A DNA stretch of 64,000 nucleotides from an uncultured Christensenella sp. (lineage in GTDB: Bacteria > Bacillota > Clostridia > Christensenellales > Borkfalkiaceae). The DNA lies in contig CAJTLT010000002.1 in assembly GCA_910577375.1 (NCBI GenBank), positions 62,001 through 126,000 on the forward strand, given 5' to 3'. Positions 57,218 through 64,000 of the stretch are shown here, one piece after another. Made by a program: the position numbers and the translations under genes. The notes beneath the pieces were generated by a model, which saw only the letters and a list, made by a program, of their open reading frames with translations, searched no databases and was not told where the DNA came from. The stretch's first letter is position 1; the number at the start of each line of letters is the position of its first letter.

Positions 57218-58204
57218 TCAAAAGTCATACTTGTCGTCAATCTCGCCGACCAGCTCTTCCAATATATCCTCCATAGAAATAAGCCCCGTAACAACGCCGT
57301 TATCCTTCACGATTGCCTGCGGAACCTGCTGTTCCTGTAAAATTTCAAACAAATCTGATATAACTTTATCAGAAGTCGTAAACAAAACAGGCTTTAAAAT
57401 TTTATGTATGTCGTCTTTATTGTTCAACAGCATTTCATAAAAATCGGCGCGGTATAAAATCCCTATTATATCCCGCCCGCTTTCGTCAAAAACGGGAACC
57501 CTCGAATAATTACTGTCAAAAAAAATCTGTTTAATCGATTTCAACCCGTCGGTTATGCAAACAGAAGTTATATCTTAGGCCTTCGTCATAACCTTTTCAA
57601 CTTTCGTGTCGTCAAACTTTATGGTGTTTTGTATAATTTCAGCTTCCGATTCCGCAAGCACGCCCTCGTCGGTTATGTCGTCAACTATGATTGAAAACTC
57701 CTCTTCCGTCATCGCAGGGCGTTTTTTATCAAGCTTAAACACTTTATTAACAAGCTTTTTCCACCCCTCGAATATAATGCTCAGCGGCGTAAAAACAATC
57801 TGAAAAACATACAAAATCCTTACGGAAAACATCGCAAACTCTTCGGGTCTTTCCTTCGCCACGCTTTTAGGCGTAATCTCGCCGAAAATCAACACCAAAA
57901 CGGTCATAACCACAGTAGAAAGCGTAACGCCCAAATCACCGAACCAGAACGTAAAAACAATCGTCGCAATCGATGCGGAAGCTATGTTCACTATATTGTT
58001 CCCGATAAGCAAAGTCGATAAAAGTTTGTTATAATTTTCACTCATCTTCAAAACAAGTCTTGCCGACTTGCGCGATTGAGAAAGGCTTTTTATCCTTATT
58101 TGCGATAAACTCGTGAATGCCGTTTCGGAAGCCGAAAAAAACGCGGACAAAACAAGCAAAACACATAAAACAACAACCAGCGCTATTGCCGTGCCGGTAT
58201 CCAT
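57218..58204 (-). pseudogene. CNNM/CorC (HlyC) family transporter, broken by an in-frame TAA
   Basis: The family comprises membrane proteins with DUF21 and paired CBS domains, linked to Mg2+ or Na+ export. Residues 1-209 encode the DUF21 membrane domain (SAFFSASETAFTSLSQIRIKSL, GNNIVNIASAS, FGEITPKSVAKERPE) and the start of the CBS part up to VEKVMTKA, then TAA at 57575-57577. The same frame goes on with DITSVCITDGLKSIKQIFFDS and both CBS motifs (YSRVPVFDES, ISMEDILEELVGEIDD). A single stop thus splits a protein of about 330 residues, which also lacks the usual C-terminal CorC domain. GGAGGG precedes the ATG. A long leader lies upstream. Confidence 0.82.
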
Positions 58205-58411
58205 AAATAATCTCCCTCCGGTTTAATTTTTTGCTTTTATAAAATGCCGAATATCACACGCCGCCGCACCTCCGCAAAAAAGCAAAAAAACACAGTCCGT
58301 ATTTTTCATACAGACTATGTTTATCAGAAGTCGAATATATTTTTATAAAGCCGGCGGCGACGCAACTTGGGTCGTCATCCATAAATTCCGCACCTCAAAT
58401 AAAAATAAGAT
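58205..58411 (-). promoter_or_regulatory. Candidate riboswitch leader of the CNNM/CorC gene
   Basis: From the predicted +1 (58411) the leader is about 207 nt. The first 90 nt (58321-58411) contain short complementary segments around GACGACCC and GCGTCGCCGCC that could fold as an aptamer. Then comes a strong intrinsic terminator (58284-58320) 80 nt ahead of the ATG, followed by GCGGAGGTGCGG and the ribosome-binding site region. A terminator inside a leader indicates attenuation. I could not match it to a known class by eye; metal-ion or Na+ sensing would suit the gene. Confidence 0.5.
58284..58320 (-). terminator. Intrinsic terminator inside the CNNM/CorC leader
   Basis: Minus strand hairpin ACATAGTCTGTAT with ATACGGACTGTGT (two mismatched pairs) followed by TTTTTTT. 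Confidence 0.8.
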
Positions 58412-58417
58412 ACTTTT

Positions 58418-58446
58418 ATTTTACCGTCCGTTCAATCAAAAGTCAA
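58418..58446 (-). promoter_or_regulatory. Promoter of the CNNM/CorC leader
   Basis: Minus strand TTGACT (58441-58446), 17-bp spacer, TAAAAT (58418-58423). +1 near 58411. Confidence 0.68.
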
Positions 58447-58454
58447 ATAAAAAA

Positions 58455-59024
58455 TTAAACTGAAGTTTTCTTTTTAATCTCTGTCCACTCGCTTTCCAAA
58501 ATCGACATTAAAATATCGTCGGCGTACTCATTTCCGTTAATTACGGCGTCACGCAAAACGCCCTCTCTTTTAAAACCCGCTTTCAGATAACATTTTTCCG
58601 CCCGTTTATTAAACGAAAACACATTCAGCGACAGACGGTGCAGTTTCAAAATTTCAAAAGCAAAATCCCGCATCGTTTCCGCCGCCCACGTTCCCAAGCC
58701 TTTGCCTTGCTCTGTTATTTGAAATATACCTATCCTGAAATTCGCACTCTTTATTTTATAATCTATTTCGTTGATAACGCATTCGCCTATAATTCTGTTA
58801 TCCGGCGAAATTATCAAAAAGTGAAAGCGGTCATTATCTTTAATACTCTTCAAGAAAAAAGAATTTACTTCCTTTCTCGTAAAATGCTCTTTGCATCCTG
58901 TCAGATATGCAACTTCTTTATTCAAAGGATTATAATTTTGGAGATAATAATTTTCGGCGTCCGCCTCTTTTGCAAGTCTTATGGTATAACCGTTCCTTGT
59001 CCAACATAATGTTTCCATATTCAT
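58455..59024 (-). CDS. GNAT N-acetyltransferase (RimJ/RimL-like)
   Basis: A 189-residue acetyltransferase. It has the N-terminal YTIRLAKEADAENYYLQ strand-helix, the acetyl-CoA loop in QITEQGKGLGTWAA (a Q/R-x-x-G-x-G type), and the C-terminal NVFSFNKRAEKCYLKAGFKREG motif typical of RimJ/RimL relatives. Substrate unknown. M1 (59024) and M3 (59018) are both possible; TATGAT at 59025-59030 would put +1 on the second ATG, but no good -35 accompanies it, so the start is uncertain by two codons. Confidence 0.87.
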   Translation of the reverse strand: MNMETLCWTRNGYTIRLAKEADAENYYLQNYNPLNKEVAYLTGCKEHFTRKEVNSFFLKSIKDNDRFHFLIISPDNRIIGECVINEIDYKIKSANFRIGIFQITEQGKGLGTWAAETMRDFAFEILKLHRLSLNVFSFNKRAEKCYLKAGFKREGVLRDAVINGNEYADDILMSILESEWTEIKKKTSV

Positions 59025-59059
59025 ATCATAGTAAAAACAAATCCGTTTATCTACACGTC

Positions 59060-59479
59060 TTAACGCAGATTTTTACATAAAAATATTTCAGTAGGCTGCC
59101 CGCTTAAAATCAAACTCCCGCAATCGCGATAACCCAAAGCCCTGTAAAAATTCTGAGCCTCCTCGTCCGCGCGGGTAGAAGTCAAAACAAAATCATACCC
59201 CGCGGCAGCCATTTCCTTTTCCCAAAAGTCCAAAAGCTCCGCGCCGTAACCCTTGCGCCGATACCCTTCCCCGATATACAACATCGTACAAAAAGGAGTA
59301 TTGTCCCAAAAAAGATTATACCGCAAAATACCCGCGGGTTCGCCGTCCGCAAACAACACATACCCGCGCTTATCCTCCGCTTTTTTATCAAATTCGGCGG
59401 GGGATATGTGCTTGTCAAGCGAAAGCCAGAATTCTTTATCCGCCGCACAAACGCCGCGAACAGTAACGCCTTTTCTCAT
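59060..59479 (-). CDS. GNAT N-acetyltransferase (139 aa)
   Basis: A compact GNAT protein with FADGEPAGILRYNLFW, the acetyl-CoA motif GEGYRRKGYGAELL and the closing FYRALGYRDCG. The ATG at 59479 is chosen because AAAAGGA precedes it and the earlier in-frame start (59569) lies inside the malic enzyme gene. It follows that gene by 10 nt and is probably in its transcript. Substrate unknown. Confidence 0.87.
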   Translation of the reverse strand: MRKGVTVRGVCAADKEFWLSLDKHISPAEFDKKAEDKRGYVLFADGEPAGILRYNLFWDNTPFCTMLYIGEGYRRKGYGAELLDFWEKEMAAAGYDFVLTSTRADEEAQNFYRALGYRDCGSLILSGQPTEIFLCKNLR

Positions 59480-59489
59480 AAAATCCTTT

Positions 59490-60665
59490 TTATTTAAGCT
59501 TTGAAACGCCCGATTTAACCGCCGCCTCCGCAACGGCTTTCGCAACGCAGTCATGCGCCGACTTATCATATGCGTAAGGCAAAATATACTCGCGGGAAAG
59601 CTCGTCCTTTTTCACGCAGCCGGCAATCCCGTAAGCCGCCGCAACCATCATTTCGCGGTTTACTGTTCTCGCCCTCACGTCCAAAGCCCCGCGGAACAGC
59701 CCGGGGAATACAAGCACATTATTAATCTGGTTATGATGTTGGGAAGACCCCGTCCCCACAATAAACGCGCCCGCCTCTTTCGCATCCTCGGGGTCTATTT
59801 CGGGCACGGGATTCGCACAAGTGAAAAGTATGGGCTTATCCGCCATTGATTTAACCATATCCTTCGTCACGCAGTTCGGTCCGGAAACCCCGATAAACAC
59901 GTCCGCACCCTTCATAGCGTCCGCAAGCTTGCCTTTCAAAAGCTTTCGGTTCGTCAAAGAGGCAATCTCTCTCTGCGCGGGGTTGAGCCACTCCCCGCCC
60001 TCGCATATAATCCCCTTTAAATCGCACATAGTAAGGCACTTAACACCGTAACCGAGCAAAAATTTCGCAATCGCTATGCCCGCCGCGCCAGCGCCGTTTA
60101 TAACTACTTTGATATCTTCCTTTTTCTTGCCCGCAAGCTTCAAAGCGTTTATAAGCGCCGCCGTCATAACAATCGCCGTGCCGTGCTGGTCGTCGTGAAA
60201 TACGGGTATATCCAACTCCTCTTTAAGCCTTGTTTCTATCTCGAAACATCTCGGCGCGGAAATATCTTCAAGGTTAACCCCGCCGAAAGAGCCCGAAAGC
60301 AGCTTAACCGTCTTTATAATTTCTTCGGTATTCTTTGATTTTATACACAAAGGATAAGCGTCAACCCCGCCATATGCCTTAAATAACGCGCATTTGCCCT
60401 CCATAACGGGCATACCCGCCTCGGGTCCTATATCACCGAGCCCGAGCACCGCGGTGCCGTCCGTAATCACGGGCACGGTGTTCCAGCGGCGAGTAAGCTC
60501 AAAGCTCTTTTCTATGTCCGCGTGAATTGCCATACACGGTTCGGCAACCCCCGGAGTATACGCAACCGACAAAGCCTCGCGGCTGTCAACGGGCACACGG
60601 CAAACGGTCTCTATTTTGCCTTTCCACTCCGCATGTTTTTCAAGCGATTTTTCTCTGTAATTCAT
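59490..60665 (-). CDS. NAD(P)-dependent malic enzyme
   Basis: Oxidatively decarboxylates malate to pyruvate. The 391-residue product is the short bacterial form without the phosphotransacetylase domain. Motifs include SVAYTPGVAEPC, TDGTAVLGLGDIGPEAGMPVMEGKC, the metal-binding FHDDQHGTA and the nucleotide fold VVINGAGAAGIAIAKFL. The start at 60665 has GGGAGGG upstream; the in-frame 60728 is in the leader. TTTACT-N17-TATAAT lies at 60720-60748. The GNAT gene follows 10 nt later. Confidence 0.95.
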   Translation of the reverse strand: MNYREKSLEKHAEWKGKIETVCRVPVDSREALSVAYTPGVAEPCMAIHADIEKSFELTRRWNTVPVITDGTAVLGLGDIGPEAGMPVMEGKCALFKAYGGVDAYPLCIKSKNTEEIIKTVKLLSGSFGGVNLEDISAPRCFEIETRLKEELDIPVFHDDQHGTAIVMTAALINALKLAGKKKEDIKVVINGAGAAGIAIAKFLLGYGVKCLTMCDLKGIICEGGEWLNPAQREIASLTNRKLLKGKLADAMKGADVFIGVSGPNCVTKDMVKSMADKPILFTCANPVPEIDPEDAKEAGAFIVGTGSSQHHNQINNVLVFPGLFRGALDVRARTVNREMMVAAAYGIAGCVKKDELSREYILPYAYDKSAHDCVAKAVAEAAVKSGVSKLK

Positions 60666-60719
60666 TTTATCCCTCCCAAAGGGCTTAAAACCCCTTGCGT
60701 TTTTCTTAAGTTTAAAACC

Positions 60720-60748
60720 ATTATACAACTTGTTTCGGGCAAAGTAAA
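60720..60748 (-). promoter_or_regulatory. Promoter of the malic enzyme
   Basis: Minus strand TTTACT (60743-60748), 17-bp spacer, TATAAT (60720-60725). Leader of about 48 nt. Confidence 0.68.
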
Positions 60749-60765
60749 TAATTTTAAAATAACTA

Positions 60766-60794
60766 TGTACAAAAGCAAAAAAACGTGCTATAAT
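60766..60794 (+). promoter_or_regulatory. Promoter of the SDR dehydrogenase gene
   Basis: TGTACA (60766-60771), 17-bp spacer, TATAAT (60789-60794). Confidence 0.55.
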
Positions 60795-60834
60795 CAGTCC
60801 ATAATATTTTTATAAAAAGGGAGAGATGATTTTT

Positions 60835-61635
60835 ATGGAAATGAAAGATTTCAGGCTCGACGGCAAAGTCGCGCTCGTAACGGGAGCCTCGTACGGCATA
60901 GGCTTTGCAATCGCAATGGGGTTTGCAAAAGCGGGGGCAACGGTTGTATTCAACGATATCAACAAAGAACTCGTTGAAAAGGGCCTTGCCGCATACAAGG
61001 CGGAGGGCGTAAAAGCCCACGGCTACGTCTGCGACGTTACCGACGAAAAAGCGGTTAACGCCACCGTCGCGCAAATCGAAAAAGAAGTCGGGGTAATCGA
61101 TATCCTCGTCAACAACGCGGGCATTATAAAGCGCATACCCATGTGTGAAATGTCGGCTGAACAGTTTAGGCAAGTAATCGATATCGACCTCAACGGTCCT
61201 TTCATTATGGCAAAGGCGGTAATCCCGTCGATGATTAAAAAGGGTCACGGAAAAATCATAAATATCTGTTCTATGATGTCCGAACTCGGCAGAGAAACGG
61301 TGTCCGCATACGCCGCGGCAAAGGGCGGTCTTAAAATGCTTACCCGCAACATATGCTCCGAATACGGCGAATACAACATCCAGTGCAACGGCATAGGTCC
61401 GGGCTATATCGCAACCCCGCAAACGGCGCCCCTCAGGGAAAAACAGCCCGACGGCAGCCGCCACCCGTTCGACAGCTTCATTATTTCCAAAACGCCCGCG
61501 GGCAGATGGCTCGAAGCCGACGAACTCGCAGGTCCCGCGGTATTCCTCGCGTCCGACGCGTCAAACGCGGTCAACGGACATATACTCTACGTAGACGGAG
61601 GAATTCTCGCCTATATCGGCAAACAACCCAAATAA
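60835..61635 (+). CDS. SDR-family oxidoreductase, gluconate 5-dehydrogenase-like
   Basis: A short-chain dehydrogenase of 266 residues: cofactor motif TGASYGIG, NNAG in DILVNNAG, catalytic Tyr and Lys in SAYAAAKGG, and the segment GPGYIATPQTAP followed by HPFDSFIISKTPAGRW, which matches gluconate 5-dehydrogenases of gut anaerobes. It would interconvert gluconate and 5-ketogluconate. AAGGGAG (60817-60823) lies 11 nt before the ATG at 60835 and abuts an earlier ATG at 60826, so 60835 is preferred. No sugar-acid genes are adjacent. Confidence 0.88.
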   Translation: MEMKDFRLDGKVALVTGASYGIGFAIAMGFAKAGATVVFNDINKELVEKGLAAYKAEGVKAHGYVCDVTDEKAVNATVAQIEKEVGVIDILVNNAGIIKRIPMCEMSAEQFRQVIDIDLNGPFIMAKAVIPSMIKKGHGKIINICSMMSELGRETVSAYAAAKGGLKMLTRNICSEYGEYNIQCNGIGPGYIATPQTAPLREKQPDGSRHPFDSFIISKTPAGRWLEADELAGPAVFLASDASNAVNGHILYVDGGILAYIGKQPK

Positions 61636-61644
61636 AACGGTTAT

Positions 61645-62097
61645 ATGGATAACTCACAAGATTTTATAATACGCAACAAACCCGCCTATCTTATAATCTT
61701 TACTTTGATTATTGTTTTAAGCGTTTTGTGTGCGCTTGCACTTATAATCCTGTCTGCGTCAGGTTTTATTTCCGGCAATACAGGCTGGTATTTTCTCAGC
61801 ATACCGACGTTTTTTTGCTTGATTTCCCTATTCGGAATTTATACCTGTATAAAAGAAGCGTTTTTCCTTAAAGACGGAGTTTTCACCTACGTAAAGGCAA
61901 TTAAAAAAACGCAGTCCGTCAAAGCGGAAGATATTTCATCGGTATCTTTCCGCTATAAAGGTTTTTATTATAAAATAGAATTTAAAGATAAAAACGGCAA
62001 TATACCGCTCGCCTTTCTCGACGAAGGAACCGTGCTGCAAGGCAATTATCTGATAAACGCGTTAAACCATTTCAAAATTCCTTATAAATTTTTCTAA
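61645..62097 (+). CDS. Two-TM membrane protein with PH-like domain (150 aa)
   Basis: Two hydrophobic segments (about 14-38 and 47-68) are followed by a cytoplasmic beta-rich part (LKDGVFTYVKAIKKTQSVKAEDISSVSF...) of the kind seen in bacterial PH-like membrane proteins. It starts 9 nt after the dehydrogenase stop with a weak ribosome-binding site and ends at a strong terminator. Function unknown. Confidence 0.7.
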   Translation: MDNSQDFIIRNKPAYLIIFTLIIVLSVLCALALIILSASGFISGNTGWYFLSIPTFFCLISLFGIYTCIKEAFFLKDGVFTYVKAIKKTQSVKAEDISSVSFRYKGFYYKIEFKDKNGNIPLAFLDEGTVLQGNYLINALNHFKIPYKFF

Positions 62098-62099
62098 AC

Positions 62100-62135
62100 A
62101 AATCGCGCCGACGGCTTTTGCCGTCGGCGCGATTT
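62100..62135 (+). terminator. Intrinsic terminator
   Basis: A perfect 16-bp hairpin with TTTT loop and T-run after it. Confidence 0.9.
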
Positions 62136-62278
62136 TTCCCAAGCCCCCGCGTATAAACTCTTTACCCCCGCATATTTATCAATTCGCACATCCGCCGCAT
62201 ATAACGCTTACCGCCGCCCTCTCATATAAAACTCCGCAAAATAATTTATAATTTTACCCGATTTTTTAAACGGTCCCG

Positions 62279-62307
62279 TTGCAATAGCCCCCGCAATATG
62301 ATATAAT
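62279..62307 (+). promoter_or_regulatory. Promoter of the DUF1538 gene
   Basis: TTGCAA (62279-62284), 17-bp spacer, TATAAT (62302-62307). Leader of about 27 nt with CCGGAG. Confidence 0.68.
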
Positions 62308-62340
62308 AATACATAATTTTTTTCGTATTCCGGAGCAAAC

Positions 62341-63867
62341 ATGGCAAAGGCTTTATTTCTGAAACTTAAAGAGGCTCTGATATCAGTCCTGCCCGTCACC
62401 GCTATAGTGCTTATAATATCCTTTACGCCCCTCGTAAACCTTTCCGCAACGGAAACGGCAGCATTCGCCGTATCCGCGGTTTTCCTCGTTCTGGGCATAG
62501 GACTTTTCAATCTCGGCGCGGACCTTGCCATGACACCCATGGGCGAACACGTCGGCTCCGGTCTTACAAAATCAAAAAAGTTAATAGTCCTGATTTCCGT
62601 CTGTTTTTTAATGGGCGTACTAATCACCATAGCCGAGCCCGATTTGTCCGTTCTCGCAAGTCAGGTACAGGCGGTTATGAACAGCACCGTGCTGATAATC
62701 ACAGTCGGCGCAGGGGTGGGAATTTTCCTCGTAATCGCGGTTTTAAAAATCGTTTTCCGTCTCAACCTCTCCCTTTTGTTAATGTTCTTTTATATGCTGC
62801 TTTTCGCGCTCTGCGCAATACTCATAGAATGCGGCAAAGGCAACTTTCTTCCCCTTTCTTTTGATTCGGGCGGCGTAACCACGGGTCCTATAACCGTTCC
62901 TTTTATAATGGCTCTCGGCGTCGGCATCGCAACAACCATAGGCGGACGCAACGCAAACGAAAACAGCTTCGGCTTAATCGCGCTCTGTTCGATAGGCCCT
63001 ATGATTGCGGTTATGGCGCTCTCGATGACCTCTCAGGGAGAAATAACTTACGAGCTCGCCGATTATTCCGTAGAAACGGCTCTCGCCGATATCTGGCACA
63101 TTATAGGGGAACACACACTCGACGTATTGAAGGCTCTCGGGCTGATAGTCGCGTTCTTCTTAATTCTTCAATTCACCGTTTTAAAGCTCCCGAAAAAGAA
63201 ACTCGCCCAAATCGGAATAGGCATCGCCTATACTTTCGTCGGGCTGATTATCTTCCTTGTCGCGGTCGTCGTGGGCTTTATGCCGATAGGCTTCAAGCTC
63301 GGTCAGCAAATAGCGCAGTTTAACGAAGTCCTGCTGGTCGTGTTCGGCTTTATACTCGGTATGGTGGTAGTCCTCGCCGAGCCCGCAGTACACGTACTAA
63401 ACAAACAGGTAGAACAAATCACGGGCGGCGGCGTCAAAAAGATTGAAATGCTCCTCGCCCTCTCCGCCGCGGTCGGCATATCGATAGGCTTGTCGCTCAT
63501 AAGGATGATTTTCAAATTCTCCCTGCTGTACTATCTTATCCCGGGCTATATGATATCTTTGGGTCTTTCGTTCTTCGTACCCAAAATTTACACGGCAATC
63601 GCATTCGACTCGGGCGGCGTAGCCAGCGGGCCGCTGACGTCAAGCTTTATTCTTCCCCTCGCAATAGGCGCGTGCGCGGCGTTAAGCGGCGGAACGGAAA
63701 CAATCTTAACCGACGCTTTCGGAGTTGTCGCAATGGTCGCAATGACGCCGCTAATCACAATTCAGGCGCTCGGCTTCAAAGCCGTCACCTCGGCAAAAGT
63801 GCGCCACAAGATAACAATGAAGCGCATCCTCTCCGCCGACGACGAACAAATCATATACTTCAAATAA
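62341..63867 (+). CDS. DUF1538 family membrane protein
   Basis: A 508-residue protein with about twelve helices arranged as an inverted or tandem duplication: each half holds the family signature, FDSGGVTTGPITVPF near residue 178 and AFDSGGVASGPLTSSFILP near 422, and a matching IAEPD or LAEPAV segment. The duplication and motif suggest a transporter, possibly of small ions; the substrate is not known. CCGGAG precedes the ATG. Members are often encoded beside a P-II-like regulator; a further gene begins 56 nt downstream. Confidence 0.88.
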   Translation: MAKALFLKLKEALISVLPVTAIVLIISFTPLVNLSATETAAFAVSAVFLVLGIGLFNLGADLAMTPMGEHVGSGLTKSKKLIVLISVCFLMGVLITIAEPDLSVLASQVQAVMNSTVLIITVGAGVGIFLVIAVLKIVFRLNLSLLLMFFYMLLFALCAILIECGKGNFLPLSFDSGGVTTGPITVPFIMALGVGIATTIGGRNANENSFGLIALCSIGPMIAVMALSMTSQGEITYELADYSVETALADIWHIIGEHTLDVLKALGLIVAFFLILQFTVLKLPKKKLAQIGIGIAYTFVGLIIFLVAVVVGFMPIGFKLGQQIAQFNEVLLVVFGFILGMVVVLAEPAVHVLNKQVEQITGGGVKKIEMLLALSAAVGISIGLSLIRMIFKFSLLYYLIPGYMISLGLSFFVPKIYTAIAFDSGGVASGPLTSSFILPLAIGACAALSGGTETILTDAFGVVAMVAMTPLITIQALGFKAVTSAKVRHKITMKRILSADDEQIIYFK

Positions 63868-63922
63868 TTTATCCTTACAGCCGTAATCTTAATTTAAAGT
63901 TTAACAGTAAAAGGAACGCAAT

Positions 63923-64000
63923 ATGAACGAAGAAACCAAACCCGCCCGCAGGCAGAAAATCGCCGCGGTCAAAAAAGAAATAAAACAGCGCGTCTCGCAA
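63923..64000 (+). CDS. Start of a gene that runs off the window (26 codons seen)
   Basis: ATG at 63923 with AAAGGA 8 nt upstream. The visible 26 residues are charged and helical (rich in Lys, Arg and Glu) with no identifiable motif. By synteny it may belong with the DUF1538 gene. Confidence 0.55.
   Translation, partial: MNEETKPARRQKIAAVKKEIKQRVSQ

Overview
The window reads as chromosomal DNA of an anaerobic Firmicute, most likely an uncultured clostridial lineage. Supporting signs are a tig-clpP-clpX operon, RqcH, a six-subunit Rnf complex with an ApbE flavin system, LuxS, two DegV proteins, an NAD(P)-malic enzyme, an archaeal-type phosphoglycerate mutase, strong AGGAGG ribosome-binding sites, sigma-A promoters with 17-bp spacers, and use of the standard code. 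I could not run searches, so family names rest on motifs and synteny that I recognise.

Layout. 1-2909 (minus): tig, clpP and the 5' part of clpX (protein quality control). 3102-5850 (plus): rqcH and three small membrane proteins. 5905-9426: an acetyltransferase, DegV and an exported anchored protein. 9486-11561: an M18 aminopeptidase and an XRE regulator. 11906-17972 (plus): a Gx transporter and rnfCDGEAB, ending in a strong terminator. 18036-20299 (minus): nusG-II-like gene, apbE and an FMN-binding lipoprotein, which serve the same extracytoplasmic flavin chemistry. 20395-26765: a MacB-like ABC transporter, gltX, an HTH membrane regulator and a second DegV. 26822-31562: small housekeeping and unknown genes. 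31974-32361: tmRNA, with a possible second small RNA beside it. 32470-36069: fruK, a phosphopantetheinyl transferase and two paralogous membrane proteins. 36155-39160: mtnN-luxS-ung and apgM. 39261-43453: a membrane-anchored SF2 helicase, a pseudouridine synthase and an rRNA methyltransferase.

43594-52247 is the most unusual region: a compact virus-head module on the minus strand. Its order is large terminase, a small gene, portal, scaffold-like, major capsid, connector-like, beta-rich tail-hub-like and a helical protein, which matches the P22 head order. I see no integrase, replication, lysis, tailspike or ejection genes. All reading frames are open. An exported SH3-like protein is embedded in it and another lies just outside.

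54342-55077 holds six tRNA genes (Gly, Arg, His, Gln, Lys, Lys) with a 38-bp tandem repeat that looks derived from the 3' end of tRNA-Gln. Next to it is an AT-rich acyltransferase, and then two genes each broken by one in-frame stop (a Nudix hydrolase and a CNNM/CorC protein). The CorC gene has a long leader with an intrinsic terminator, so it may be riboswitch-controlled. 58455-64000: acetyltransferases, malic enzyme, an SDR dehydrogenase and a DUF1538 membrane protein followed by the start of another gene.

A theme across the window is promoter geometry. About ten transcription units have a good -35/-10 pair whose predicted start site falls on, or within 3 nt of, the start codon with no Shine-Dalgarno sequence. 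These are leaderless mRNA candidates, and they sit among other units with ordinary leaders.
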